This document shows positions 6,961 to 14,808 of a DNA stretch of 18,895 nt, in pieces. Under the pieces are notes generated by a model. It was not told the DNA's origin, did not search any database, and saw nothing but the letters and a program-made list of their open reading frames with translations. A program made the position numbers and the translations under genes. Numbering within the stretch: the first letter of the stretch is position 1; each line of letters begins with the position of its first letter. The stretch comes from Oscillospiraceae bacterium (GTDB taxonomy: Bacteria > Bacillota > Clostridia > Oscillospirales > Oscillospiraceae), in NCBI GenBank assembly GCA_031288675.1, contig JAITQY010000140.1, positions 1 through 18,895 of the forward strand. Direction: 5' to 3'.

Positions 6961-7369
6961 GTTCAAACCATCTTACAGCTGCAGGATACAGCGTTACGTA
7001 ATCGTCAGGGTACGTTAAAGTCTCAGGAGCGCCGTCAAACTCCCTCACCTCCGCGATTTCGCTCTCCGGTTTTCTGCCCATCCTCTTTATATCCGCAAAA
7101 AACATCTGACCGTTCGCCTGACCATCCTTTGTCCGAACCGCAATATCAAATATCGCCGTAAGCTCAAACTCTTCCGCGCCCGTCTCCTCGTAAAGCTCCC
7201 GCCTTGCCGCTTCATTTGCCATTTCTCCCGGTTCAATGTGACCTCCGGGAAACTCGTAACTCTCCCGCGCCATATGACGCACGAATATCCACCGGTTATT
7301 ATACCGCGCCGCAACCACAACATATTCGTAATCGCTAAGCTCCCCAAGTCCGTAAACAAACGTCCCCAT
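6935..7369 (-). CDS. NUDIX hydrolase (YtkD/MutT-like)
   Basis: 144 residues. It contains a complete Nudix box: G43, E49, then R57-E58-L59, E61-E62 and G64, matching GX5EX7REUXEEXGU, so metal binding and hydrolysis of a nucleoside diphosphate-X bond are expected. The stretch YEFPGGHIEPGE just before the box and a C-terminal PDDYVTLYPAAVRWF resemble the YtkD-type 8-oxo-dGTP diphosphatases, but specificity is only inferred. The start has GGAGG 9 nt upstream. The last residues (GSQHRR) and the TAG stop lie inside the heptad repeat array, so the C-terminus may have been altered by repeat expansion. A terminator at 7385-7418 separates it from the upstream permease genes, although no dedicated promoter is obvious. 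Confidence 0.9.
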   Translation of the reverse strand: MGTFVYGLGELSDYEYVVVAARYNNRWIFVRHMARESYEFPGGHIEPGEMANEAARRELYEETGAEEFELTAIFDIAVRTKDGQANGQMFFADIKRMGRKPESEIAEVREFDGAPETLTYPDDYVTLYPAAVRWFERVGSQHRR

Positions 7370-7384
7370 AACCTTTTCCTCCCG

Positions 7385-7418
7385 AAAAACAAAAGCGGAC
7401 GAACCTCTTTCAGTCCGC
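7385..7418 (-). terminator. Rho-independent terminator of the permease operon
   Basis: On the minus strand GCGGAC and GTCCGC (7413-7418 and 7395-7400) form a stem extended by GAA/TTC with a one-base bulge, followed by TTTTGTTTTT. It lies 22 nt after the stop of the downstream permease gene. Confidence 0.85.
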
Positions 7419-7440
7419 CCGCATAGTTTGAAATTTTATA

Positions 7441-8439
7441 TCAGCCCTTCATCGAACCAATCATTATGCCCTTAACGAAGTACTTCTGAATGAACGGATA
7501 AATACACAGTAACGGCGCCGTACCCACAATCGTTGTAGCATACTCAATGATTAGTTTCAAATCTCCCTGTGAACCCGCTTGGGAGTTAACTTCACTCGCA
7601 AGGTCTGCCGGAAGGTTTGTGTCAACCAATATCTGACGCAGTATAATTTGCAACGGGAACAGTTTCGGATTACGTAAATAAATCTGAGCCGTAATATATT
7701 CGTTCCATTTACCGATAGCGTACATCAGCGTGATTACCGCTATACTCGCTTTAACCAACGGCAGCGCTATCTTAAATAGGTAAGTCAAATGCCCCGCCCC
7801 GTCAAGCTGCGCCGATTCTTCCAGTCCCTCAGGCAAGTTTCGGAACGCCATCATCAAAATCAGAATATTAAAGATACTAACCATTCCGTTAAGAACGATA
7901 ACCCAGCGTGTATCGACTAAACCCAGCGCTTTATTGACCATATACAGCGGAATCATACCGCCGCTGAAGAACATCGAAATCATCATTATGACAACTAAGT
8001 GCGGCATAAACAGCGCTCTGCGCGATACGCAGTACGCACCCAGCGCACCGAATACGACACTCAGGAAACATCCCGCGCCAACATAAAAGATAGTATTGGC
8101 ATAACCGCGAATCAACTGCTGATTCTTAAAAATCGTCTTATATCCCGCAAGCGACGCCACAAGTTCATTCCCGAGGCGGTCAACTTCGATGGGACGCGGC
8201 CACAACCCGAACGGCCAAAGAACCAATCCTTCCGCCTTAGGGATAAGGTTCGGGTTAGAAAACGACAGCATCAAAATATGCCACAACGGCGCAAGACTGA
8301 TTATTCCGATTATCGCAAGAATAATATAGTTAAATACCTTAAATACAACTCGCGCAGGGGTATCCTTAATAAGGTTATTTATATTTGATTTACCTAAATT
8401 GCTGTCAAGTTGATTAAGCAGTTCTACTCTGCTCCCCAT
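7441..8439 (-). CDS. Carbohydrate ABC transporter permease (LplC/YtcP-like)
   Basis: 332 residues from the ATG at 8437-8439. GGAGG lies 8 nt upstream of it, and the in-frame TTG at 8452-8454 sits inside that ribosome site, so it is rejected as the start. The protein has about six membrane helices and the cytoplasmic EAA loop EGLEESAQLDGAGHLTYLFK, ending with the motif IALPL, which docks the ATPase. The long cytoplasmic N-terminus and the ending KYFVKGIMIGSMKG are typical of the LplC/YtcP subgroup of CUT1 sugar permeases. It is the second gene of a two-permease operon and is followed directly by a terminator. The substrate is probably a complex or modified oligosaccharide by family analogy. 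No sequence feature defines it. Confidence 0.92.
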   Translation of the reverse strand: MGSRVELLNQLDSNLGKSNINNLIKDTPARVVFKVFNYIILAIIGIISLAPLWHILMLSFSNPNLIPKAEGLVLWPFGLWPRPIEVDRLGNELVASLAGYKTIFKNQQLIRGYANTIFYVGAGCFLSVVFGALGAYCVSRRALFMPHLVVIMMISMFFSGGMIPLYMVNKALGLVDTRWVIVLNGMVSIFNILILMMAFRNLPEGLEESAQLDGAGHLTYLFKIALPLVKASIAVITLMYAIGKWNEYITAQIYLRNPKLFPLQIILRQILVDTNLPADLASEVNSQAGSQGDLKLIIEYATTIVGTAPLLCIYPFIQKYFVKGIMIGSMKG

Positions 8440-8539
8440 ATTCGTATCCTCCAATTATCTTTAATGATCCGGAACCAGCATGAAACATCCAAGCTTCCTG
8501 TTCGCCTGTTCCCGTAGCTTTCTTTAATATAGCAGCTCT

Positions 8540-9460
8540 TTAGAACAGGCTGAACTCCGAGAACTTGCGGCTTGCCGCGTTCGCTGTTATCAACAGCACC
8601 ATTGATACGACCGAGTTAAAGATATTAACCGCCGTCGAATACCCGTACTCACCTTGCATAATACCTGACCGGTACACGAACGACATTATTACGTCGGCTA
8701 CTTCATACGTCGTAGGACGGTACAAAAGAATGATTTTATCCATTGAGACGTTCAGCAACGACGAAACCTGCATAATAAGCATCATCATTATCATCGTCTG
8801 AATGCCCGGAATCGTAACGTGCAACGTCTGCTTCCACCGTCCCGCACCGTCAATTTTCGCCGCCTCATATAATTCCTGGTCTACGCTTGACAGCACCGCC
8901 AAGAATATAATCGACCCGTAACCGGTACTCTGCCACGCGTTAGAGATAACAAATATCGTCCGGAATGTCCAAAAGTCACGTAATCCCAGCATATCAGTAG
9001 GTTTGTGATATACTCCCATTTTAACAAGCGCCTGTGAAATCAATCCCGTCGTACCTACGAAGTCCTGAATGATTCCGCAGATGACTACAGTTGATACGAA
9101 GTAAGGCATATACGACATCGTTTGTATCGTCTTCTTAAACGCCCTGTTCTCCATCTCGTTCAGCAGTAACGCCAGGATAATCGGCGCCGGGAAGTTGATA
9201 ATCATCGAATAAACGCTCATAATAAGCGTATTCTTGATCAATCGCCCGAAGTAATATGTAGAGAAAAAGTTAACAAAATTGCTGATGCCGATCCAGGCGC
9301 TTCCTACCGTTCCGCCGCGCGCGTCATAATGCTCAAAAGCGAGCAAAATACCGCCGATCGGCAGGTAGTTAAAGATAACGAAATAGATTATCAGCGGTAA
9401 CGCTAAAAAGTACACGGACTTGTTACGCGCCCAATCTTTCTTAATGTCGGATATACGCAT
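8540..9460 (-). CDS. Carbohydrate ABC transporter permease (LplB/YteP-like)
   Basis: 306 residues with about six membrane helices. The N-terminus (KKDWARNKSVYFLALPLIIY) and the stretch FNYLPIGGILLAFEHYDARGG are typical of the LplB/YteP group. The EAA loop is YEAAKIDGAGRWKQTLHVTIPG. GGGAG lies 8 nt before the ATG. It forms a heterodimeric channel with the LplC-like protein encoded 100 nt downstream. These permeases normally work with a large family-1 sugar-binding lipoprotein encoded next door and a shared MsmX-type ATPase. Neither is present in this operon. The upstream binding protein at 9659-11254 is of another family. Confidence 0.92.
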   Translation of the reverse strand: MRISDIKKDWARNKSVYFLALPLIIYFVIFNYLPIGGILLAFEHYDARGGTVGSAWIGISNFVNFFSTYYFGRLIKNTLIMSVYSMIINFPAPIILALLLNEMENRAFKKTIQTMSYMPYFVSTVVICGIIQDFVGTTGLISQALVKMGVYHKPTDMLGLRDFWTFRTIFVISNAWQSTGYGSIIFLAVLSSVDQELYEAAKIDGAGRWKQTLHVTIPGIQTMIMMMLIMQVSSLLNVSMDKIILLYRPTTYEVADVIMSFVYRSGIMQGEYGYSTAVNIFNSVVSMVLLITANAASRKFSEFSLF

Positions 9461-9532
9461 AAATGTTCTCCCTCGTTCTAAAGGACTATAACTATAGGCG
9501 TTTTACACAAAAACCTTTCAGTTACGATACCC

Positions 9533-9560
9533 ATTATAGCACAACTTTTTAGAATTGCAA
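9533..9560 (-). promoter_or_regulatory. SigA-type promoter of the permease operon
   Basis: Minus strand: TTGCAA (9555-9560), 16-bp spacer, TATAAT (9533-9538), preceded by TGTGC. It lies 72 bp before the LplB-like start, so this operon is transcribed separately from secA and the binding-protein gene. The leader holds a small CTATA/TATAG inverted repeat. Confidence 0.78.
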
Positions 9561-9658
9561 GAGGTTTTTTAATTTTTCTTTAATTTTTTTGATTTAACTT
9601 ATGAACACCGTTCGCGCCATTACATTTTCTGTAGTCTTTTTTCTTTGTATCAAACATC

Positions 9659-11254
9659 TTAATTCGCTATTTCCCAATCCTTAAATCCATAGAACGGATC
9701 ACGGCTCGTCGGATTCGCCCCCGATACCGTTCCCCGACCGCTGATAAGCGCCGCTCTCTCAAATACTAACGGCGCAAAGGGAACGTTTTCCGCTATACCG
9801 CTTAGCAGCAAACTCGCCGCAGAAGCCTTTTCTTCACCTGGCTGCGACGCCAAAAAATCCGTTGCAAGCACGTCCAAATGCGAGTCGTATCCGCCGTATC
9901 TTGCAGCACCCCGATCATCAAGCAACGGCAGCATAGACCAGTCCGCAGTAAGCTCAATCGACCCATAGAATAAATCATAGTTTCCAGCGTTCAGCCGCGC
10001 GGTAAAGTCTTCCCAGCTAAGCTCTATAAAGTTAATGTCAAATCCAAGATCACGCAACTGAGCCGCCACATTCTTTGCCGCGTTGACCTTTTTCAGATTG
10101 CCCCTATGAACTATAAAGCTAAGCGTAAAATCCTGAGCGTGATTGTCCGCGCTTAAATATTCCAAAAGCCCGTCACCGTCATAATCGCCTATTCCCGCGT
10201 CCAATAATGTATTTACCGCCGTCTGACGAGAAAGCTCTTTCACGCTCGCCGCAACGTTTGCGTCATAGTAAGGACATTCCTTAGGCAAGGCAGTATAAGC
10301 CGGTTCATAGTCCGGAAACTCCGCGTCTATCAGCGATTCGCGGTTAAGTACGAGCATCACCGCTCTACGCCGCGCAAGCTCTGAACCAAAGCTTCGCCAA
10401 CTGTTAAATCCTATAAAGTGTAGCGTCGGAACAAGGTAAGGACGCCGCTCCGCCCCGCTGTTATACTCCGGCGCACCAATATCGCCGCGATTCTCAATAA
10501 CCATATCAATGAATCCGCTGTCAAATGACGGTATCAGGCTGTCGCGCTTAACATCAGCAAGATATACCCTGTCAACCGGCATTTCCGCCGCATCGCGGTG
10601 TTCGGTAAATAACTCTAAATATCCGCCTTCCGCATTGTATACATACGGTCCTGAACCAACCGGGGCAGACCGGTAAATACTTCCGTCTTTCATAATTGGC
10701 ACGTCAAGAAGCGCGGGGAACTCATAGTCTACACGGGTCAAAGAAATCGTTACGCCACCGTCCTTTGCGCCAACCTTGTTGATAATCCCAAGCCGGCTCG
10801 CGAACCGCCCGTCAGACCGCGCCGCGTTTATAGACCCTATTACGTCAAACAGCCCGATCTCACTTCCGTCGTGAGCCGCGATTCCGCTCTTTACCCTGAA
10901 CGACCAATTGATTCCGTCGCTGGTACTCCACGTATCACACAATACAGGCTCCCAAGTGTAGTCCGGATTAACGCGGAACAATCCCTCGTACATCAGTCCG
11001 GAAAGCAAAAGATTATTCTCTCCCTTTGACGAAATAGGATTCATTGCCGCTCCGCTGTCCCAGCGTACTGTAAACAAAGGATTCAGGTTAACATTTTTCT
11101 GTCCGGAGACTTCCACCGGAACGGAGGTCACCTGCGCCTCCGGCTCCTCTGTAACCTCCGGCGCGGATGACGGCGGCGCTAACGCGGGGATATTAGCACA
11201 TCCGGTCAGCAGTACACATATAAATAGTATAAGAGAAATCAGCGTTCTTTTCAT
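9659..11254 (-). CDS. ABC transporter substrate-binding lipoprotein, family 5 (peptide/nickel type)
   Basis: 531 residues. A lipoprotein signal peptide is clear: KR, a hydrophobic core, then LLTGC with the modified cysteine at C19. The mature protein follows the SBP_bac_5 layout: LSGLMYEGLFRVNPDYTWEPVLCDTW near the start, then WSFRVKSGIAAHDG, and GDYDGDGLLEYL, a segment common in this family. These proteins bind oligopeptides, nickel or related ligands outside the cell. The gene begins only 7 nt after the secA stop, has no clear Shine-Dalgarno and no promoter of its own, so it is probably co-transcribed and perhaps coupled with secA. The permeases downstream are of the sugar CUT1 type and have their own promoter, so they are probably not its partners. 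Its true permease is not in the window. Confidence 0.88.
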   Translation of the reverse strand: MKRTLISLILFICVLLTGCANIPALAPPSSAPEVTEEPEAQVTSVPVEVSGQKNVNLNPLFTVRWDSGAAMNPISSKGENNLLLSGLMYEGLFRVNPDYTWEPVLCDTWSTSDGINWSFRVKSGIAAHDGSEIGLFDVIGSINAARSDGRFASRLGIINKVGAKDGGVTISLTRVDYEFPALLDVPIMKDGSIYRSAPVGSGPYVYNAEGGYLELFTEHRDAAEMPVDRVYLADVKRDSLIPSFDSGFIDMVIENRGDIGAPEYNSGAERRPYLVPTLHFIGFNSWRSFGSELARRRAVMLVLNRESLIDAEFPDYEPAYTALPKECPYYDANVAASVKELSRQTAVNTLLDAGIGDYDGDGLLEYLSADNHAQDFTLSFIVHRGNLKKVNAAKNVAAQLRDLGFDINFIELSWEDFTARLNAGNYDLFYGSIELTADWSMLPLLDDRGAARYGGYDSHLDVLATDFLASQPGEEKASAASLLLSGIAENVPFAPLVFERAALISGRGTVSGANPTSRDPFYGFKDWEIAN

Positions 11255-11261
11255 CGTTAAA

Positions 11262-13706
11262 TTATCTGCGCGACCACTTTCTGCTCTTAGGAGCGTTTTT
11301 CTTCAGGCTTCCGTCACCGCCGACATCCTCAACGGCTTTCAGATTTTTGACCACACTCTTGCGCTCTATGCTTTCACGCACCTGCGCGCTTAGTACCCGC
11401 ATTACAAGTTCGTGCTTGATAGATTTTATCATAGCCTCGAACATCTCAAAGCCCTCTTGCTTGTACGCGTCTATCGGCTTGGTGTTACCGAATGCCCTAA
11501 GCCCGATACCGCGCCGCAGTTCGTGCATCGCGTCAATGTGTTCCATCCAGTGTTCGTCAACCGTGCGCAGCATAATCACGCGCTCAAGCTCGGCAAAATC
11601 CAGTCCGCGAGTGCGTATTTCCGCCTCTTTTTCGGCGTAACGGTCGTTGTATTCCTTTATTTTTGCGTCCCGTATATCACTGATTTCATAATCAAACTTG
11701 TCGGGATCCGGCTCAATCTCCGCCGCCGCAACCTCCTCTATCATAAGACCTATACTGTCGTGTAAATCCGCACCGTCCAAAACCTGCTTACGCTGAGCGT
11801 AAATCAGCTCACGCTGAGTGTTCATCACGTCATCGTATTCAAGGACGTTCTTACGGGTCTGAAAGTTGCGGGACTCTACTTTTTTCTGAGCGTTCTCAAT
11901 CGCGCCGGACAGTATCTTTGCGTCAATCGGCTGATCCTCATCCACACCCAATGTCTCCATCATACCGGCAACGCGGTCAGAACCGAACAAGCGCATAATA
12001 TCATCCGTAAGCGAAAGGAAAAACCTTGACTCGCCCGGGTCACCCTGACGTCCGGAACGTCCGCGAAGCTGGTTGTCGATACGGCGGCTCTCGTGCCGCT
12101 CCGTTCCGAGTACGTACAGTCCTCCGGCTTTCAGAACATCCCCGTACTCGTCCGCAGTTGCTTCCGCACCGCCAAGTTTAATATCGGTTCCGCGTCCCGC
12201 CATATTAGTCGCGATAGTCACCGCGCCGAACTTACCCGCATCCGCAACTATTTCAGCTTCACGCTCGTGGTGAAGCGCGTTTAATACGTTGTGAGGAATT
12301 TTTTCACGCGTTAAAAGTTTAGAAAGATACTCGGACTTTTCAACACTTACTGTACCCGCCAAAACCGGCTGACCTTTTCCGTGACACTCTTTTATCTGCG
12401 CGACAATTGCCTTATATTTTCCGTCTTCATTTTTGAAAACTACATCGGGATTGTCGATACGTATCATCGGCATATTAGTAGGAATTTCAACAACGTCTAA
12501 CTTATAAATCTGACCGAATTCTTCAGCTTCGGTCAAAGCCGTACCGGTCATACCGGACAGCTTGCTGTACATACGAAAATAGTTTTGAAACGTAATCGTG
12601 GCAAGTGTCTTATTCTCCGCCGCGACCGCAACATTCTCTTTAGCCTCAATTGCCTGATGCAAACCCTCGCTGTAACGGCGTCCAAACATCAGACGCCCGG
12701 TGAACTCGTCAACTATGATGATCTCTCCGTCCTGAACGACATAATCTACATCGCGCTTCATCACTCCGCGCGCCTTTATTGCCTGATTGACGTGATGCGA
12801 GAGGGTACTGTTATCCGGATCGCCCCAGTTTTCTACGCCAAAAGCTTTCTCCGCCTTTTCGATTCCGCGAGCGGTCAGTGTCGCGTTACGAGCCTTTTCG
12901 TCCACAATGTAGTCCGCGTCAATCGTTTCATCCTCTTCGGCTTTATCGTCCTGCTCGACCACTACTTTAACTTTCAGACGTTTTACAAAATCATCGGCTT
13001 TCTGATACAAATCAGTGGCTTCGTCAGCCTGACCGGAAATGATGAGCGGTGTACGCGCCTCGTCAATCAGGATACTGTCCACCTCGTCCACGATAGCGAA
13101 AACGTGTCCGCGCTGAACCATATTCTCCTTATATATCGCCATATTGTCGCGCAGATAGTCAAAGCCGAGTTCGTTATTAGTGCCGTAGGTAATGTCGCAG
13201 GCATAGGCTTCACGGCGCTCCGCCGGAGTAAGTCCGTGTACTATCAGACCACAAGTCAGACCGAGAAACCGGTGAACCTGCCCCATCTCATCACACCCGA
13301 CCTTAGCAAGGTAGTCGTTGACAGTAACAAGGTGAACCCCTTTGCCCTCCAGCGCGTTCAGATAACACGGCATAGAAGCGACAAGCGTTTTCCCTTCGCC
13401 CGTTTTCATCTCTGCGATTCTGCCTTGATGAAGCACGATACCGCCGATAAGCTGAACTCTGAACGGACGCATATTCAGAACGCGGTCAGCGGCTTCACGA
13501 ACCGCCGCAAACGCTTCCGGCAAGATGTCGTCCATTGTCTCTCCGTTAGAGAGACGCGCTTTGAACTCATCCGTTTTAGCGCGAAGCGCATCGTTGGAGA
13601 GGTTGCGGTATTCCGTCTCAAGGCTTTCGATTTTTTCGACCAACGGCATAATCTTTTTCAGCTCGCGGTCACTGCGCGATCCAAAGAGTTTAGTTATAAT
13701 CGACAT
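11262..13706 (-). CDS. secA: Protein translocase ATPase SecA
   Basis: 814 residues from the ATG at 13704-13706. AAGGAA lies 7 nt upstream, and an in-frame GTG six bases earlier falls inside the spacer. SecA drives preproteins through SecYEG using ATP. The Walker A motif GEGKT is near residue 105, the DEVD Walker B with DEVDSILIDEARTPLIISG near 210, GRGTDIKLGG and QLRGRSGRQGDPG in the second motor domain, and a helical scaffold with DEHWMEHIDAMHELRRGIGLR. The C-terminus ends in a basic tail (APKSRKWSRR) and lacks the cysteine-rich zinc-binding SecB/ribosome motif. It has its own promoter. The gene after it is a secreted lipoprotein, itself a Sec client. Confidence 0.97.
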   Translation of the reverse strand: MSIITKLFGSRSDRELKKIMPLVEKIESLETEYRNLSNDALRAKTDEFKARLSNGETMDDILPEAFAAVREAADRVLNMRPFRVQLIGGIVLHQGRIAEMKTGEGKTLVASMPCYLNALEGKGVHLVTVNDYLAKVGCDEMGQVHRFLGLTCGLIVHGLTPAERREAYACDITYGTNNELGFDYLRDNMAIYKENMVQRGHVFAIVDEVDSILIDEARTPLIISGQADEATDLYQKADDFVKRLKVKVVVEQDDKAEEDETIDADYIVDEKARNATLTARGIEKAEKAFGVENWGDPDNSTLSHHVNQAIKARGVMKRDVDYVVQDGEIIIVDEFTGRLMFGRRYSEGLHQAIEAKENVAVAAENKTLATITFQNYFRMYSKLSGMTGTALTEAEEFGQIYKLDVVEIPTNMPMIRIDNPDVVFKNEDGKYKAIVAQIKECHGKGQPVLAGTVSVEKSEYLSKLLTREKIPHNVLNALHHEREAEIVADAGKFGAVTIATNMAGRGTDIKLGGAEATADEYGDVLKAGGLYVLGTERHESRRIDNQLRGRSGRQGDPGESRFFLSLTDDIMRLFGSDRVAGMMETLGVDEDQPIDAKILSGAIENAQKKVESRNFQTRKNVLEYDDVMNTQRELIYAQRKQVLDGADLHDSIGLMIEEVAAAEIEPDPDKFDYEISDIRDAKIKEYNDRYAEKEAEIRTRGLDFAELERVIMLRTVDEHWMEHIDAMHELRRGIGLRAFGNTKPIDAYKQEGFEMFEAMIKSIKHELVMRVLSAQVRESIERKSVVKNLKAVEDVGGDGSLKKNAPKSRKWSRR

Positions 13707-13770
13707 ATACACTTCCTTAATAAATAAAAGTTGACCTGACCATAATTCCCGCTCACAAAATAACTATTAT

Positions 13771-13799
13771 ATTATACCACAAAAAAGCAACAAAGTCAA
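13771..13799 (-). promoter_or_regulatory. SigA-type promoter of secA
   Basis: Minus strand: TTGACT (13794-13799), 17-bp spacer, TATAAT (13771-13776), preceded by TGTGG. It lies 64 bp upstream of the secA ATG. Confidence 0.82.
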
Positions 13800-13885
13800 G
13801 CCCGAACGGCACTTTTAACAATTTTGTAAAATCTATAGACCCTTTCGTAAAATATCAAAAACGCTCCATAGTACAGATAACCATA

Positions 13886-13913
13886 ACGTCCCCGCCGAAT
13901 TAGGCAGGGACGT
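13886..13913. other. GC-rich hairpin in the secA-VanZ intergenic gap
   Basis: ACGTCCCCGCC (13886-13896) pairs with GGCAGGGACGT (13903-13913) with one mismatch and a 6-nt loop. It stands 130 nt after the VanZ-like stop and 87 nt before the secA -35. No T-run follows on either strand, so it is a weak terminator candidate at best. The rest of 13800-14043 is AT-rich, with no gene visible. Confidence 0.45.
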
Positions 13914-14043
13914 CCGAGTAACTACTATCAAGCCAAATATATCAATCGAACTTTTATCACACGAATATTATAATAATACTTGTTTTCAAAAGGATTTTTG
14001 AGTGATTTTCTAATATATATATAAACTCATTAATCATTATTGT

Positions 14044-14523
14044 TTAGTCTATCTGTAATTGGTTCTTGCGCACGCCGCTTCGAGATATTGCCGCCGCAAG
14101 CAGATACCCAACGGAAACTCCTATAAATCCAACAATAAAAGAATCAATATCAAAAACTCCCATTGTGGTAAATAGATGTATTAGCTTGATTCCGAATATA
14201 GTTAAAAACCAATACAGCAAAAGGAATTTATACCGCAGTAACTTAGGATATAAGAGCGGCAACAACAGACCGAACGGTAAATAAATAAACCCACTTAAGA
14301 AAAACATCACGGCAGTGACCCAATTAACTTCTTTGCCGATATTGATAAACGCAATGATAGACTTGAACGGAATTAGGTTGACGCTTGTTCGAATGCAGTC
14401 CCAATAGGTGGGTCTGCCTAATTTGAATCCACGATTTATAAACATATGGTAAAACATAATAATAATATATATCCCAAACAAGATACGCAAAATATTTGAT
14501 TTTTTATCATTATTTTTAGTCAT
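14044..14523 (-). CDS. VanZ-like family membrane protein
   Basis: 159 residues from the ATG at 14521-14523, chosen for AAGGGAA 8 nt upstream. A longer frame to 14586 lacks a ribosome site. Four or five membrane helices are predicted. The conserved VanZ features are present: NLIPFKSI (49-56), PFGLLLPLL (83-91) and FDIDSFIVGFIGVSVGY (124-140). VanZ itself confers low-level teicoplanin resistance in enterococci, but most family members are uncharacterised, so resistance should not be assumed. The base composition is more AT-rich than its neighbours secA and lysA, which could reflect later acquisition. It stands alone between two gaps, with only a weak promoter candidate in the upstream region. 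Confidence 0.82.
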   Translation of the reverse strand: MTKNNDKKSNILRILFGIYIIIMFYHMFINRGFKLGRPTYWDCIRTSVNLIPFKSIIAFINIGKEVNWVTAVMFFLSGFIYLPFGLLLPLLYPKLLRYKFLLLYWFLTIFGIKLIHLFTTMGVFDIDSFIVGFIGVSVGYLLAAAISRSGVRKNQLQID

Positions 14524-14729
14524 AACTATTTCCCTTAATTTATTCTGTTGCAACATTGCAATAACTATGAAATCGCTCAAAGTCAACTTTTATCTGAGCG
14601 TTATGTATCTTGATATTGGCACTTAGCGCCTTATAAAATCTTTGGCATCTTACCCTCCCTGCGCGCCCTTGCGCGTCTTATCATAGGACTGTGCCAGAAA
14701 CCTACTTACAGCTTCTTTGTACATATAAC

Positions 14730-14758
14730 ACAATAAATCAAAATAAAATATTTGTCAA
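14730..14758 (-). promoter_or_regulatory. Candidate promoter in the lysA-VanZ gap
   Basis: Minus strand: consensus TTGACA (14753-14758), 17-bp spacer, TATTGT (14730-14735). A TGTGT followed by TATATG overlaps and could be the real extended -10. It would give a leader of about 200 nt for the VanZ-like gene, containing a CGCGC/GCGCG hairpin (14662-14675) and a 24-codon frame without ribosome site (14650-14724). Confidence 0.4.
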
Positions 14759-14766
14759 GATGGCAT

Positions 14767-14807
14767 TTCTACCAAAATTTACTCTTTATTTTATGCAATT
14801 CTACCAA
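14767..14807. repeat. Direct repeat pair after lysA
   Basis: The 9-mer ttctaccaa occurs at 14767-14775 and 14799-14807, 32 bp apart (three helical turns), each preceded by GCA two or fewer bases away. The pair lies between the lysA stop and the TTGACA at 14753-14758. It may be a two-site operator or chance. Confidence 0.35.
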
Positions 14808-14808
14808 T

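Noticed and set aside
8437..8454. TTG start five codons upstream for the LplC-like permease
   Set aside because: That TTG is part of the GGAGG ribosome site for the ATG at 8437-8439.
13704..13712. GTG start two codons upstream for secA
   Set aside because: The GTG directly abuts the AAGGAA ribosome site, leaving no spacing. The ATG at 13704-13706 is correctly spaced.
12585..13727. 380-codon open frame on the plus strand antisense to secA
   Set aside because: secA on the other strand is unmistakable over the whole span. The antisense frame has no family resemblance and no ribosome site.
13740..13765. Resemblance to the lac operator (TTGTGAGCGG) in the secA leader
   Set aside because: Only half of the operator matches and there is no LacI-type gene nearby. 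This is most likely coincidence.
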